Shown here piece by piece: positions 1 to 6,766 of a DNA stretch of 13,577 bases. The notes below the pieces were generated by a model, which was not told the DNA's origin, did no database searches, and was given only the letters and a program-made list of their open reading frames with translations. Positions within the stretch are counted from its first letter, which is position 1; every line of letters starts with the position of its first letter. The position numbers and the translations under genes were made by a program. The DNA lies in contig JAMIFV010000025.1 in the NCBI GenBank assembly GCA_035906055.1, forward strand, positions 1 through 13,577. The letters run 5' to 3'. The DNA comes from JAMIFV01 sp035906055. GTDB taxonomy: Bacteria > Pseudomonadota > Alphaproteobacteria > Rickettsiales > JABCZZ01.

Positions 1-72
1 AGATCAGTAAAGATAGCTATAAGCCAAATATATATTAGAAATATCTGAGTATTCTCCATTTCGCCGGAGCCC

Positions 73-585
73 TTGGTGGGGCAGGTGAACCGTGCCACTG
101 CCGAAAGCTCGCAGGCACGCGCGATAGCGGAAGGGCTTGCACCGCTGCAGAAACATATGCGCGTTCTGATGAACCGCATCATCCAGCGCGATATGGGATT
201 CATCGAGCTGGAATTCGCCTGGCAGGATACGCGCCAGCGGGACCCGCGCGAAGGCTCTGGAGGCAATAGCAGCGAAGGCGGCAACAACAAAAAGCCCAAC
301 GATCCTAAAGATGACAAAGAATCGGAATGGTCATTCGGCACTTATAAGTCTAAGGAGCGCTGGGGTAACCAAATGAAAGAGCGAAAATGGACAGAACAGG
401 AAATTACCGATAGAATTAAAACTGGAAAAGCTGATCCTGCACCAAACTACATAAATAAAGGCAATACAGCTACAAGATATACAGATTCTCAGTCAGGAAA
501 ATTTGTCGTGAGAGATGATGTTACAAAGGAAATATTGCAAATTGGCGGTGAAAAATATGAGCCGCTAACTATGCCTAAACAATAG
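73..585 (+). CDS. Truncated phage portal C-terminus fused to a colicin E5-like tRNA ribonuclease domain
   Basis: Residues 1-60 read like the end of an HK97/PBSX-type phage portal protein: NRATAESSQARAIAEGLAPL, then a GFIELEFAW-QDTRQRDPRE segment. The similarity extends upstream in frame to about base 52 (FSISPEPLVG) but meets TGA at 46-48 in AT-rich DNA, so the portal N-terminus is missing and the TTG at 73 is only a nominal start. A Gly/Asn/Ser/Lys/Asp-rich linker (61-85) follows. Residues 87-163 match, from memory, the colicin E5 RNase domain: QMKERKWTEQEI (100-111; colicin E5 has QMPERGWTEDDI), TATRY, GKFVVRDD and EILQI. Colicin E5 cleaves tRNAs with queuosine anticodons (Tyr, His, Asn, Asp). 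The domain has no histidine, which fits the histidine-free E5 mechanism. Base composition becomes AT-rich near 295, where the linker starts, so two sources are joined. No good ribosome binding site is visible. The toxin family is a fairly confident call; whether the fusion is expressed is unknown. Confidence 0.78.
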   Translation: MVGQVNRATAESSQARAIAEGLAPLQKHMRVLMNRIIQRDMGFIELEFAWQDTRQRDPREGSGGNSSEGGNNKKPNDPKDDKESEWSFGTYKSKERWGNQMKERKWTEQEITDRIKTGKADPAPNYINKGNTATRYTDSQSGKFVVRDDVTKEILQIGGEKYEPLTMPKQ

Positions 586-593
586 GAGACTAT

Positions 594-833
594 ATGACCA
601 CACAAACTATATATGTGCAACTCATGGAAGAAGGGAGCGCAGCAGCGCGACCGGTGGTCGGCGAAATATTAGACAACGGTTTATACAAACTTCTACCTAT
701 AGAAAATTACGAAGAATCAGAAGAAGTATGGGAATTTAAGCCAGATGCTATTGTTCGTTGTGAGAAAAGGCAAGGCATTCACGGGGAATTTTTGCTCGCT
801 GTAGAGCAAGTGGATGGACGGAGAATCAAATAA
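594..833 (+). CDS. Small probable immunity protein for the E5-like toxin
   Basis: This 79-residue acidic, soluble protein has no signal peptide or membrane segment. It begins MTTQTIYVQLMEEG and carries a VWEFKPDAIVRCE core followed by LLAVEQV, resembling a widespread family of about 70-80-residue bacterial proteins with the pattern YVRLLEEG...VWEFxPGDxVRC. AGGAG at 584-588 overlaps the TAG stop of the toxin gene and lies five bases before the ATG, so the two genes are probably translationally coupled. Position right after a ribonuclease toxin, small size and acidity suggest the cognate inhibitor. It does not resemble the colicin E5 immunity protein ImmE5 as I remember it, and the family also occurs away from toxins, so the immunity role is inferred from context. 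Confidence 0.65.
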   Translation: MTTQTIYVQLMEEGSAAARPVVGEILDNGLYKLLPIENYEESEEVWEFKPDAIVRCEKRQGIHGEFLLAVEQVDGRRIK

Positions 834-851
834 ACGTGCCCCCTCACCTCG

Positions 852-895
852 GTTTGCCTAAGGGCTTAGCTATAGCAGCTAAACCCAAGGCAAAC
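852..895. repeat. Imperfect stem-loop at the outer end of the intergenic repeat
   Basis: GTTTGCCTAAGGGCTTAGCT (852-871) pairs imperfectly with AGCTAAACCCAAGGCAAAC (877-895) around a five-base loop. Its right arm is the outer end of the 877-955 repeat. The inverted copy near 13380 keeps that arm but continues differently after AGCT, so this hairpin is complete only here. Confidence 0.6.
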
Positions 896-955
896 GCGTC
901 CTCTCCCTCAAGGGGAGAGGAAAAGAAAGTTTACGTTTAATGAGTCCTGAGCCTA
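877..955 (-). repeat. Intergenic palindromic repeat, copy 1 (inverted relative to 13303-13380)
   Basis: Read on the minus strand this starts TAGGCTCAGGACTCATTAA, has a short variable part, then a hairpin with arms CCTCTCCC (900-907) and GGGAGAGG (913-920) around a five-base loop, and ends in a GCGTTTGCCTTGGGTTTAGCT stretch. The same order of blocks occurs on the plus strand at 13303-13380. The outer 21 bases and the inner 44 bases are identical by eye; only about 14 bases between them differ. Hairpins with CCTCTCCC/GGGAGAGG arms are common in bacterial intergenic DNA, but the conserved flanks show this is a specific repeat family. Confidence 0.85.
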
Positions 956-1052
956 GGCATTAGTGTAGCTGCCGGTGCCGCAAGTGGCCAGCTAGAACCT
1001 GTGCCACTGAATAATACTGTCAAAAATTTACACATAGGAAGAGGACATCACC

Positions 1053-2414
1053 ATGGGATTGAAATGGGGAAAAGGAAAACTTTCTCCCGGCGTAGTAAAG
1101 GCAACCAGCAGTAATTCGCTTCCTGTTCCCACGTCGTTGCTTATGTGCAACCGGCTGAACCTCATGGGCCTGAATGGTTATGCAGGCTCAGACGGAACCG
1201 ACACAAACAGTAATACGAAGCTATCGCTTTTCAACCAAACAGGAACAACGGTCACTAAGGCAATTCTGTACTTCCCAAATTGGTACTGCAGTGCGACCAA
1301 CGAAGTTGCCGGTTACAACCCTATCACTATCACGGCCTCTATTGAGTACCCCGCCGGAACGTTTCAACAAGTAACTTTCAACAGTGGTTCCTCTTCGGCC
1401 ACGCTTGCGGTGGATGCGTTGCAGGCTTCGGATGAGATCACGCTGAATGCCGCGATTCCCGCTGGCGCTCAATACTGGATACGCACATATGTAAGCGTTT
1501 CTGCTGCAAATAAGTGGGTTCAGGGTTATTTAATATACACGGGGATAGGCGAACTGGCAGACTTCGCCACCGGCGTGGATAAAACCATGTCCGGCACGAT
1601 TGTAAACGCTACGCCTGCAACGGCAAGGCGCGGTTACGGCCCTATAGGAATGAAAGCCACCGGATTCAGCGGCACGCCAGTAAAGAGGGCGTTTTGTTCT
1701 GTCGGCGATAGTATGCTTGCCTATGCAGGCGATGGAATTAACGACAGTATTGGCTCAACCGGGTGGAACGGCAGAGCGCTGTCTGGTAAGTTCCCCCACG
1801 CTAATTTTGCTATCTCCGGGCAGGCGGCAAGCAATAACCTTCCGGCCAATTTTACAAGAAGGCAGGCAGCTTTAACCGTCATCGGCGTAACGGATATTCT
1901 TTGCAACTGGGCAAACAATGACATTGGCGGCCTGGATAGTGCCGCAACCATAATCGGTAATATCACCAATATCGTAAACAACTTTAAATCCCTCGGTTTC
2001 AGGGTGCATTATGCCACCCCGCTTCCGCGTGTTACAGGTACATACCTGACCGTGGCAGGCCAGACTATCCATGTAGGCAATGGCGGATACCTTCCAGAAG
2101 GAAATAACAGGTTCACGCAGGTGTCCGACTGGATACGAAGCAACGCTATCGGCTTTGCTGGCGTAGTTGAACTGTCTGACTGTTTTGCCGTGAACAACAG
2201 CAACGTTCTCACCCGTAACGCAGGGTATTTGCTTTCAGGCAATGGCGGTGTCGGTTCAAGTAACTCACACCTTACCACAACGGGCGTGACAACAGATAGC
2301 GTCACCAGCGATGGGCAACATCCTAACCTTACGAGCACAAGCGGTAACGGGTTTGGCGGTCATTACATCCTGAGGGACTATTTTGTTAATTACCTCAACC
2401 TGCTCCCCAACTGA
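1053..2414 (+). CDS. Phage tail fibre/spike-like protein with SGNH (GDSL) hydrolase domain
   Basis: This 453-residue protein has two parts. The N-terminal 205 residues are rich in beta-prone Ser/Thr/Gly/Ala sequence with no enzyme motif, typical of an attachment or carbohydrate-binding part. Residues 212-453 form an SGNH-hydrolase domain: FCSVGDSM with nucleophile Ser220 (block I), SGQAAS with Gly256 (block II), NWANND with Asn289 (block III), and DGQHP with Asp420 and His423 (block V). All four catalytic blocks are present in order, so the enzyme should be active. Such domains in phage tails usually remove acetyl groups from surface polysaccharide. A strong ribosome binding site (AGGAAGAGGA, 1036-1045) supports the ATG at 1053. 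It lies 24 bases before the tail gene at 2439, in the same direction, and is probably cotranscribed. Substrate is unknown; its place in the tail is inferred from the neighbours. Confidence 0.82.
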   Translation: MGLKWGKGKLSPGVVKATSSNSLPVPTSLLMCNRLNLMGLNGYAGSDGTDTNSNTKLSLFNQTGTTVTKAILYFPNWYCSATNEVAGYNPITITASIEYPAGTFQQVTFNSGSSSATLAVDALQASDEITLNAAIPAGAQYWIRTYVSVSAANKWVQGYLIYTGIGELADFATGVDKTMSGTIVNATPATARRGYGPIGMKATGFSGTPVKRAFCSVGDSMLAYAGDGINDSIGSTGWNGRALSGKFPHANFAISGQAASNNLPANFTRRQAALTVIGVTDILCNWANNDIGGLDSAATIIGNITNIVNNFKSLGFRVHYATPLPRVTGTYLTVAGQTIHVGNGGYLPEGNNRFTQVSDWIRSNAIGFAGVVELSDCFAVNNSNVLTRNAGYLLSGNGGVGSSNSHLTTTGVTTDSVTSDGQHPNLTSTSGNGFGGHYILRDYFVNYLNLLPN

Positions 2415-2438
2415 CTTTCAGAAGAAGGCATATAACGG

Positions 2439-3317
2439 ATGAAAACGGCAAGTCCCGGATTACTGGCGTTGCTGGCGTCACGCCAGTTCTTCGTGGCAGA
2501 TTTGTTCCTGTTCACGCTCAGCGGCGGAATGCAACTGCGCTATTGCAGCGGCGAGGGCGATATAAGCTGGAACAGCGGCACATGGAACGCGGGCGGCACG
2601 AGCGGCCCGTATTTCATTCGCGAAGGCAGCAATGCGCGCTGCCACTGGAAGACCGGCGTGGAAGTGGATACGCTCGTGTTCGACGTGATGCCGGGCTCCG
2701 CCACGGTTGCGGGGCTTGCCTTTTCTTCCGCCGTGCAGAAAGGCGTATTCGACGGCGCGGAACTAACGCTTTACCGCGCGTTCATGCCCAGCTATGGCAA
2801 TATGGCGCAAGGCACGGTGATTATGTTCGCGGGCCGCGTGGCCGAGATCGACATCGGCAATTCACGGATCACCTTCACCATCAACAGCCATCTGGAACTG
2901 CTTAACCAGAAACTGCCGCGAAACCTTTATCAGGCAGGCTGCATCAATACCCTGTTCGATACGGCCTGCGGCCTCAATGCCGAAATATTCGCCGTTAACG
3001 GTGCGGCAGCTTCCGGTTCCGCCGCTCACAGCGTCAACGCCACGCTGGCGGCGAATACGGGTTACTTCGATCTGGGTAAAATAACGTTCACCTCGGGGGA
3101 TAATAACGGCATTTCGCGGTCGGTGAAAGCATATGTTAAAGGCGCGCCGGGAACTGTTTCGCTTATGTCGCCTCTGCCTTCGGCACCGGCGGCAGGGGAT
3201 ACATTCAACATTTACCCCGGATGCGACAAACAACAGAACACCTGCTCAGGCAAGTTTTCCAATATTGCACGCTTCCGGGGATTTCCTTACATACCTGAGA
3301 ACGAGACGGCGGTTTAG
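2439..3317 (+). CDS. DUF2163 / BR0599-family phage tail protein (GTA gp13-like)
   Basis: This 292-residue protein matches the DUF2163 family found in alphaproteobacterial gene transfer agents and siphophages, where it forms part of the baseplate hub below the tail tube. The N-terminal domain (about 1-160) opens with LLASRQFFVADLFLFTLSGG and contains VMFAGRVAEID. The C-terminal BR0599 domain carries the expected cysteines: CINTLFDTACGL (Cys168, Cys177) and GCDKQQNTC (Cys262, Cys269), followed by FSNIARFRGFPYIPENE. In GTA and phage relatives these cysteines bind an iron-sulfur cluster or metal. The length is normal and the C-terminus complete. The ATG at 2439 has AGAAGG about 10 bases upstream. 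Usually the NlpC/P60 peptidase follows directly; here a minus-strand gene intervenes, its stop codon overlapping this gene's TAG. Confidence 0.88.
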   Translation: MKTASPGLLALLASRQFFVADLFLFTLSGGMQLRYCSGEGDISWNSGTWNAGGTSGPYFIREGSNARCHWKTGVEVDTLVFDVMPGSATVAGLAFSSAVQKGVFDGAELTLYRAFMPSYGNMAQGTVIMFAGRVAEIDIGNSRITFTINSHLELLNQKLPRNLYQAGCINTLFDTACGLNAEIFAVNGAAASGSAAHSVNATLAANTGYFDLGKITFTSGDNNGISRSVKAYVKGAPGTVSLMSPLPSAPAAGDTFNIYPGCDKQQNTCSGKFSNIARFRGFPYIPENETAV

Positions 3318-4315
3318 CCCCCCCTGCCTGCACCCGCGCTTTGCTGCGAATCAGTACCAAGCATTCTTTGTACGATTTTACCATCCACTGGATCCGCAAC
3401 GGCGTTTACATCAACGGCGGTTACACCTGAGGTGAACCTCATCACGGAGTTGTCCGTTAGATATTGGGCTACGTTCCCGACCTTGACCTTTAGTTCCGCA
3501 GCGAAATCATATTGATTGGACTGCGTATGATGTGCACCGAGGGTGTCACGTGAACTATACTTCACAATAACGTGTCTGGCTTGCGGAAAGATGTTGAACA
3601 GGGCTTGAAATAAAGTAGTCACGTCAGATACGCTGCTGTCGATATTGCTGCGAAGCTCCTTAATATCGCGCACGAGCCTGCCCAGCACTTCCTTCTGTGC
3701 AGTTTCATCGAGACCCTTGATTGCGTCGATCGCAGCTTCAAATTTTGGTCTTATTTCTTCAAGCTCAGACGATGTCCTCTTTTCATAGTAGAGCTTAGAG
3801 AAGTTTGAGAGGGCTTTTAGTCTTGCCGCTTTGTTAGCTCTGTCTGTTCTGATGTTGTAATTATCTATCTGGCTACTTTCCGTTGAGGACATCGTGTTGG
3901 TAATTATTTTAAATGGGGTGGGTTCCGGTATAATGAGGCGGGACATCGTCTGGTAAGCGCTATAAGCATTGGCATTGTGGCGCAGCGGCTCGTCAGTTTC
4001 AAGGTCCACGGCGGCACCGCTTCGCGGAAGGCTTTGCGGCGCAATTTTCTGTCCTGAAGAGGGGGCGGGTTTGCCAATGGTAACAGGCGGCGGATTCTGT
4101 GCTGCTTTTGCTGCTTTTGCTGCTTTAAGAGCTTCAGCTTGTGCTTTTTCAAATGCCCTTGCTAAATCGCTCTGTGCGTTTGCATCGCCAGCGGAGGTGG
4201 TAAACCCGGCGGCTGCAAGCACTGCTGCACCGCCGACCCTAAAAGCCCAGCGGCGGCCTGTATTGATTTGTTCATCCGGCGTGCCGGCAACTTTCTGTGT
4301 GTTATCTTTTACCAT
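3314..4315 (-). CDS. Uncharacterised exported or membrane-anchored protein inserted between tail genes
   Basis: I do not recognise this protein. The best start is the ATG whose first base is 4315 (333 residues), because GGAG (4324-4327 on the minus strand) lies eight bases before it; the GTG three codons upstream would overlap that site. The N-terminus has GRRWAFR, a hydrophobic stretch (about 27-40) and ANA-QS (after residue 47), resembling a signal peptide, perhaps Tat-type since two arginines precede the hydrophobic core, although the consensus is not exact. Next comes a lysine/alanine stretch with KAAKAAKAA (tandem GCTGCTTTT-type units), a Pro-rich segment, then a charged helical, probably coiled-coil region (about 150-235) and a C-terminal part with no known motif. 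It converges on the DUF2163 gene with stop codons overlapping, and splits a gene pair that is normally adjacent. It is a good cargo (moron) candidate. Confidence 0.7.
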   Translation of the reverse strand: MVKDNTQKVAGTPDEQINTGRRWAFRVGGAAVLAAAGFTTSAGDANAQSDLARAFEKAQAEALKAAKAAKAAQNPPPVTIGKPAPSSGQKIAPQSLPRSGAAVDLETDEPLRHNANAYSAYQTMSRLIIPEPTPFKIITNTMSSTESSQIDNYNIRTDRANKAARLKALSNFSKLYYEKRTSSELEEIRPKFEAAIDAIKGLDETAQKEVLGRLVRDIKELRSNIDSSVSDVTTLFQALFNIFPQARHVIVKYSSRDTLGAHHTQSNQYDFAAELKVKVGNVAQYLTDNSVMRFTSGVTAVDVNAVADPVDGKIVQRMLGTDSQQSAGAGRGG

Positions 4316-4478
4316 ACTAAGCACTCCGTTAAAATTTTTGTTGCTACCAAGCTATTCCCAAAATCGTGACGAGTATACTTATCCACAGGCATAAATCCCG
4401 TGAAGATTTTATGACAACTTACGGTAGTTTGGAAAAAATAACAAGCAATAACAAAGCGTTAATTTTCAGATATTTCCT
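4316..4478. promoter_or_regulatory. AT-rich divergent intergenic region, probable promoter area
   Basis: This 163-base gap separates the minus-strand exported protein from the plus-strand peptidase. It must hold the promoter of the minus-strand gene and may hold one for the peptidase and capsid genes. On the minus strand a TATACT (4372-4377) could be a -10 box, but no good -35 box stands at the right distance. A perfect DnaA-box sequence, TTATCCACA, lies at 4379-4387; a single box may be chance. No clear ribosome binding site precedes the peptidase ATG at 4479. Confidence 0.35.
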
Positions 4479-4925
4479 ATGATCCTAGAAAATCCCCAAT
4501 GCCGCGTGCTGGCGGTGGCGCGTTCGTGGCTTGGCACGCCCTATCATCCGGGGGGCAGGGTGAAGGGGGCAGGGTGCGATTGCCTTACTTTGCTTGCCGA
4601 AGTCTACAGCGAAGCAGGTGTGCTGCCGCGTTTGCATATTCCCTATTACCCGCGCGACTGGCACCTGCATCGCGGTGCCGAGCGTTATATGGAAGGCGTG
4701 CTGCGCTATGCGCGCGAGATAGAACATCCGCCGCAGCCGGGCGACATCGCTCTGTGGAAGTTCGGCAGGTGTTACAGCCACGGTGCCATCGTGGTGCAGT
4801 GGCCGAAGATCATCCACGCTTATTGTGGCCGCGCCTGCACGGAAGAAGACGCGTCCTCCGCCCGCTGGCTCAGTTGCATGGAATCCGGCAAGCCGCGCCC
4901 GGTGAAGTTTTTTAGCGTGCTTTAA
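4479..4925 (+). CDS. NlpC/P60 phage cell-wall peptidase (GTA gp14-like)
   Basis: This 148-residue protein has the layout of the NlpC/P60 peptidases of GTA and siphophage tails, which cut peptide stems of peptidoglycan during DNA delivery. The opening ARSWLGTPYHPGG is typical. The catalytic cysteine is probably Cys35 in GAGCDCLTLL, the histidine His101 in CYSHGAIV, and the third polar residue His113 in IIHAY. A PGDIALWKFG segment precedes the histidine block as in family members. Length is normal and no signal peptide is present, as expected for a particle component. It would normally follow the DUF2163 gene and precede the tail-tip gene; here both joins are broken, by a minus-strand gene before it and the capsid gene after it. 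The ATG at 4479 lacks a good ribosome binding site, so the true start is slightly uncertain. Confidence 0.9.
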   Translation: MILENPQCRVLAVARSWLGTPYHPGGRVKGAGCDCLTLLAEVYSEAGVLPRLHIPYYPRDWHLHRGAERYMEGVLRYAREIEHPPQPGDIALWKFGRCYSHGAIVVQWPKIIHAYCGRACTEEDASSARWLSCMESGKPRPVKFFSVL

Positions 4926-5007
4926 AGTCGCCGTACGCGTGGAGGAGTTCTTCACGACGCCCCCCCCCTGATTATCTACTTTTTCTAACAACCAATGGAG
5001 TTTTTGA

Positions 5008-6477
5008 ATGACGATCAACCCTACCAAGGAGACCTTGTCCATTTCCAGGGACAGCCTGCGCAAAGCGGTGACGCTTTCCAACGGCCTGTCGTGGTATGAC
5101 CTGCGTTCCACTTCGGTGAACACTTATCCGGTGGTCACCCCGCTGCGCAACGCTATCCCGCGCGTGCAGCGCCCCAACCCCGGCGATGCGGCCCGCTGGA
5201 AACAGGTGACTGCGCTCACCGGTTCCGGTTACGATTCGCTGGGCTGGGTGCCTGAAGGCCAGCGCTCCGGCATCATGAACGCTACCGTTGCCAGTAAGTC
5301 GGCAGCGTATGTGACGATCGGTGAAGAAGACTATGTAACCTTCGAGGCGGAAGCCGCTGCATCGGAAGATATCGGTTCCGTGGTCACCAGCCGCCTGCTG
5401 CACAAGCTGATGCGCAAGGAAGAGATCGGGTTGCTCGCAGGCAATGCAAGCCTTGCGCTGGGCACACCTTCCACCCCCACGCTGGCCGCTGCCGGTTCCG
5501 GTGCAACGCTGCCCGCCGCCACCTATTCCGTTATCGTAGTAGCGCTCACGCTGGAAGGCTGGAAGAACGCGACGCTCGCAGGCGGTGTGGCCACCAGCCA
5601 GAGCATTACCGGTGCCGATGGCAGGACATTTACGCTCAAGGGCGGTTCCTCCAATAAATCCTCCAACGCCACGCAGGCAGTCACGCTCGGCCAGACGCTG
5701 AGCGCAAGCGTTGCCGCACTCAATGGCGCTATCGCCTATGCGTGGTATGTGGGCACCGCAGGCAGCGAAACGCTGCAGGCGATCACCACGATCAACAGCG
5801 CTACCTTCAGCGCGGCGCTGGCGGGCAGCAGGCAGGCTATCAGTACAGTTACCGCTGACAACTCCACCAATGCCACGCTCGCATTCGACGGCCTGCTCAC
5901 GCAGGCTTTCACCCCTGCCAACCTTGCGTATGTGAATACGCTTGCCACCGGCACGGCTGGCACCGGCACGGCGCTCACCGCGTCGGGGCGCGGTTCCGTA
6001 GTGGAGATCGACACGATGTTCCAGGCGATGTGGGACAATTACCGCATCAGCCCCACCGTGCTGTATGTAAGTTCGCAGGAACTCAAGAACATCACCAACA
6101 AGGTGCTTGGCACCGGCAGCAGCTCGCTGCTGCGATATGATACGGGTGCCAGCGGCGGTTTGCCATACGCTATCGCTGGCGGGTTCGTGGAATTTTACTT
6201 CAACCCCTACACCGGCGGCGGCGGCGCCAAGATCCCCGTGAAGGTGCATCCGGATCTTCCGGCGGGCACCGTGATCGCGTATGCCGAACAGCTTCCGCCC
6301 TGGTATCAGAGCGGCGATGTGCCCAACGTGGCCGAAGTGCTCACCCGTAAAGACTACTACCGCATGGACTGGCCCGCGCGCTCACGCCAGCGTGAATTCG
6401 GCGTGTATGCCGAAGAAGTGCTGGCTGTCTATGCGCCGTTCGCGCTGGGTGTCATCACCAATATCGGCAACGGCTAA
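5008..6477 (+). CDS. Phage major capsid protein (HK97-like) with inserted Ig-like region
   Basis: This 489-residue protein reads like a phage major capsid (coat) protein. An N-terminal segment with TYPVVTPLRNAIPRV, a Trp-containing stretch and GWVPEGQRSG leads to TFEAEAAASEDIGS and a RLLHKLMRKEEIGLLAGN helix. The core resumes near 290 (TLAFDGLLTQAF) with VVEIDTMFQAMWDNYRISPT, YVSSQELKNITNKVLG and a C-terminus with RMDWPARSRQREFGVYAEEVL. Residues about 150-285 are a Ser/Thr/Ala/Gly-rich beta region with ATYSVIVVALTLEGWKNAT, consistent with an inserted Ig or fibronectin-like decoration domain exposed on the shell. TGGAG at 4996-5000 supports the ATG at 5008. The position is odd: head genes normally precede all tail genes, but this one lies between the peptidase and the tail-tip gene. 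No scaffold or protease gene is nearby. The family assignment rests on remembered patterns, so a different structural role is possible. Confidence 0.68.
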   Translation: MTINPTKETLSISRDSLRKAVTLSNGLSWYDLRSTSVNTYPVVTPLRNAIPRVQRPNPGDAARWKQVTALTGSGYDSLGWVPEGQRSGIMNATVASKSAAYVTIGEEDYVTFEAEAAASEDIGSVVTSRLLHKLMRKEEIGLLAGNASLALGTPSTPTLAAAGSGATLPAATYSVIVVALTLEGWKNATLAGGVATSQSITGADGRTFTLKGGSSNKSSNATQAVTLGQTLSASVAALNGAIAYAWYVGTAGSETLQAITTINSATFSAALAGSRQAISTVTADNSTNATLAFDGLLTQAFTPANLAYVNTLATGTAGTGTALTASGRGSVVEIDTMFQAMWDNYRISPTVLYVSSQELKNITNKVLGTGSSSLLRYDTGASGGLPYAIAGGFVEFYFNPYTGGGGAKIPVKVHPDLPAGTVIAYAEQLPPWYQSGDVPNVAEVLTRKDYYRMDWPARSRQREFGVYAEEVLAVYAPFALGVITNIGNG

Positions 6478-6495
6478 CGGACGGGCATTTATCAT

Positions 6496-6590
6496 TTAAC
6501 CGTGTGCTTCGTTATCCTTGGATTTCGATATGCTCACGTACATATTTGTAAGCTGCGCTGCCTCGCCTTGGCTGCCTGGCACACGGTTAA
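6496..6590. repeat. Long stem-loop with perfect 12-bp inverted terminal arms
   Basis: TTAACCGTGTGC (6496-6507) and GCACACGGTTAA (6579-6590) are exact reverse complements, 71 bases apart. The interior contains a partial palindrome around ACGT (TATGCTCACGTACATA). The element starts 18 bases after the capsid stop codon and ends exactly where the open frame of the toxin remnant begins, with its terminal TAA in that frame. It could be a small palindromic mobile repeat inserted into an older gene, or a transcription stop or RNA structure. Confidence 0.75.
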
Positions 6591-6758
6591 AGCATACCTG
6601 ATGGTTCAAAAAAGTTTCAAGCAGACGTGCCCGCAAGAAATATCCCTGGATCATTTGCGAGATATGAAAAGATTGTAGATGCTCAGGGTAACACGATAGA
6701 ATATATCAAAACTACATATGCGCCTGATGGAAGCATCGTACATACTAAAATTAAATAG
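6591..6758 (+). pseudogene. C-terminal remnant of a second toxin-like gene
   Basis: An open frame of 55 codons without a start runs from 6591 to TAG at 6756-6758. It encodes SIPDGSKKFQADVPARNIPG, then a SFARYEKIVDAQGNTIEYIK segment, and ends TTYAPDGSIVHTKIK. The composition is protein-like and the TTYxPDGxIVH ending resembles C-terminal ends of secreted polymorphic toxins, though I cannot name the family. The frame is closed upstream by TAA (6588-6590) in the inverted repeat and is not in frame with the capsid gene, so the rest of the toxin is lost. The TAGG of its stop overlaps the ribosome binding site of the next gene, the same arrangement as in the E5-like pair. The frame is clear; the toxin label is inferred from context. 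Confidence 0.5.
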
Positions 6759-6766
6759 GTTTCAAC

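Noticed and set aside
877..920. Hairpins near 852-920 as a CRISPR array or riboswitch
   Set aside because: There are no regularly spaced direct repeats with unique spacers, and the sequence recurs inverted at 13303-13380, so it is a dispersed intergenic repeat.
4379..4387. Perfect DnaA box (TTATCCACA) as a replication origin or DnaA control site
   Set aside because: Only one box is present and there is no replication gene, box cluster or AT-rich unwinding repeat; a chance match is likely.
4972..6249. Long minus-strand frame (425 codons) opposite the capsid gene
   Set aside because: Its translation is rich in Arg, His, Gly and Cys without domain motifs, the usual result of reading a GC-rich gene backwards.
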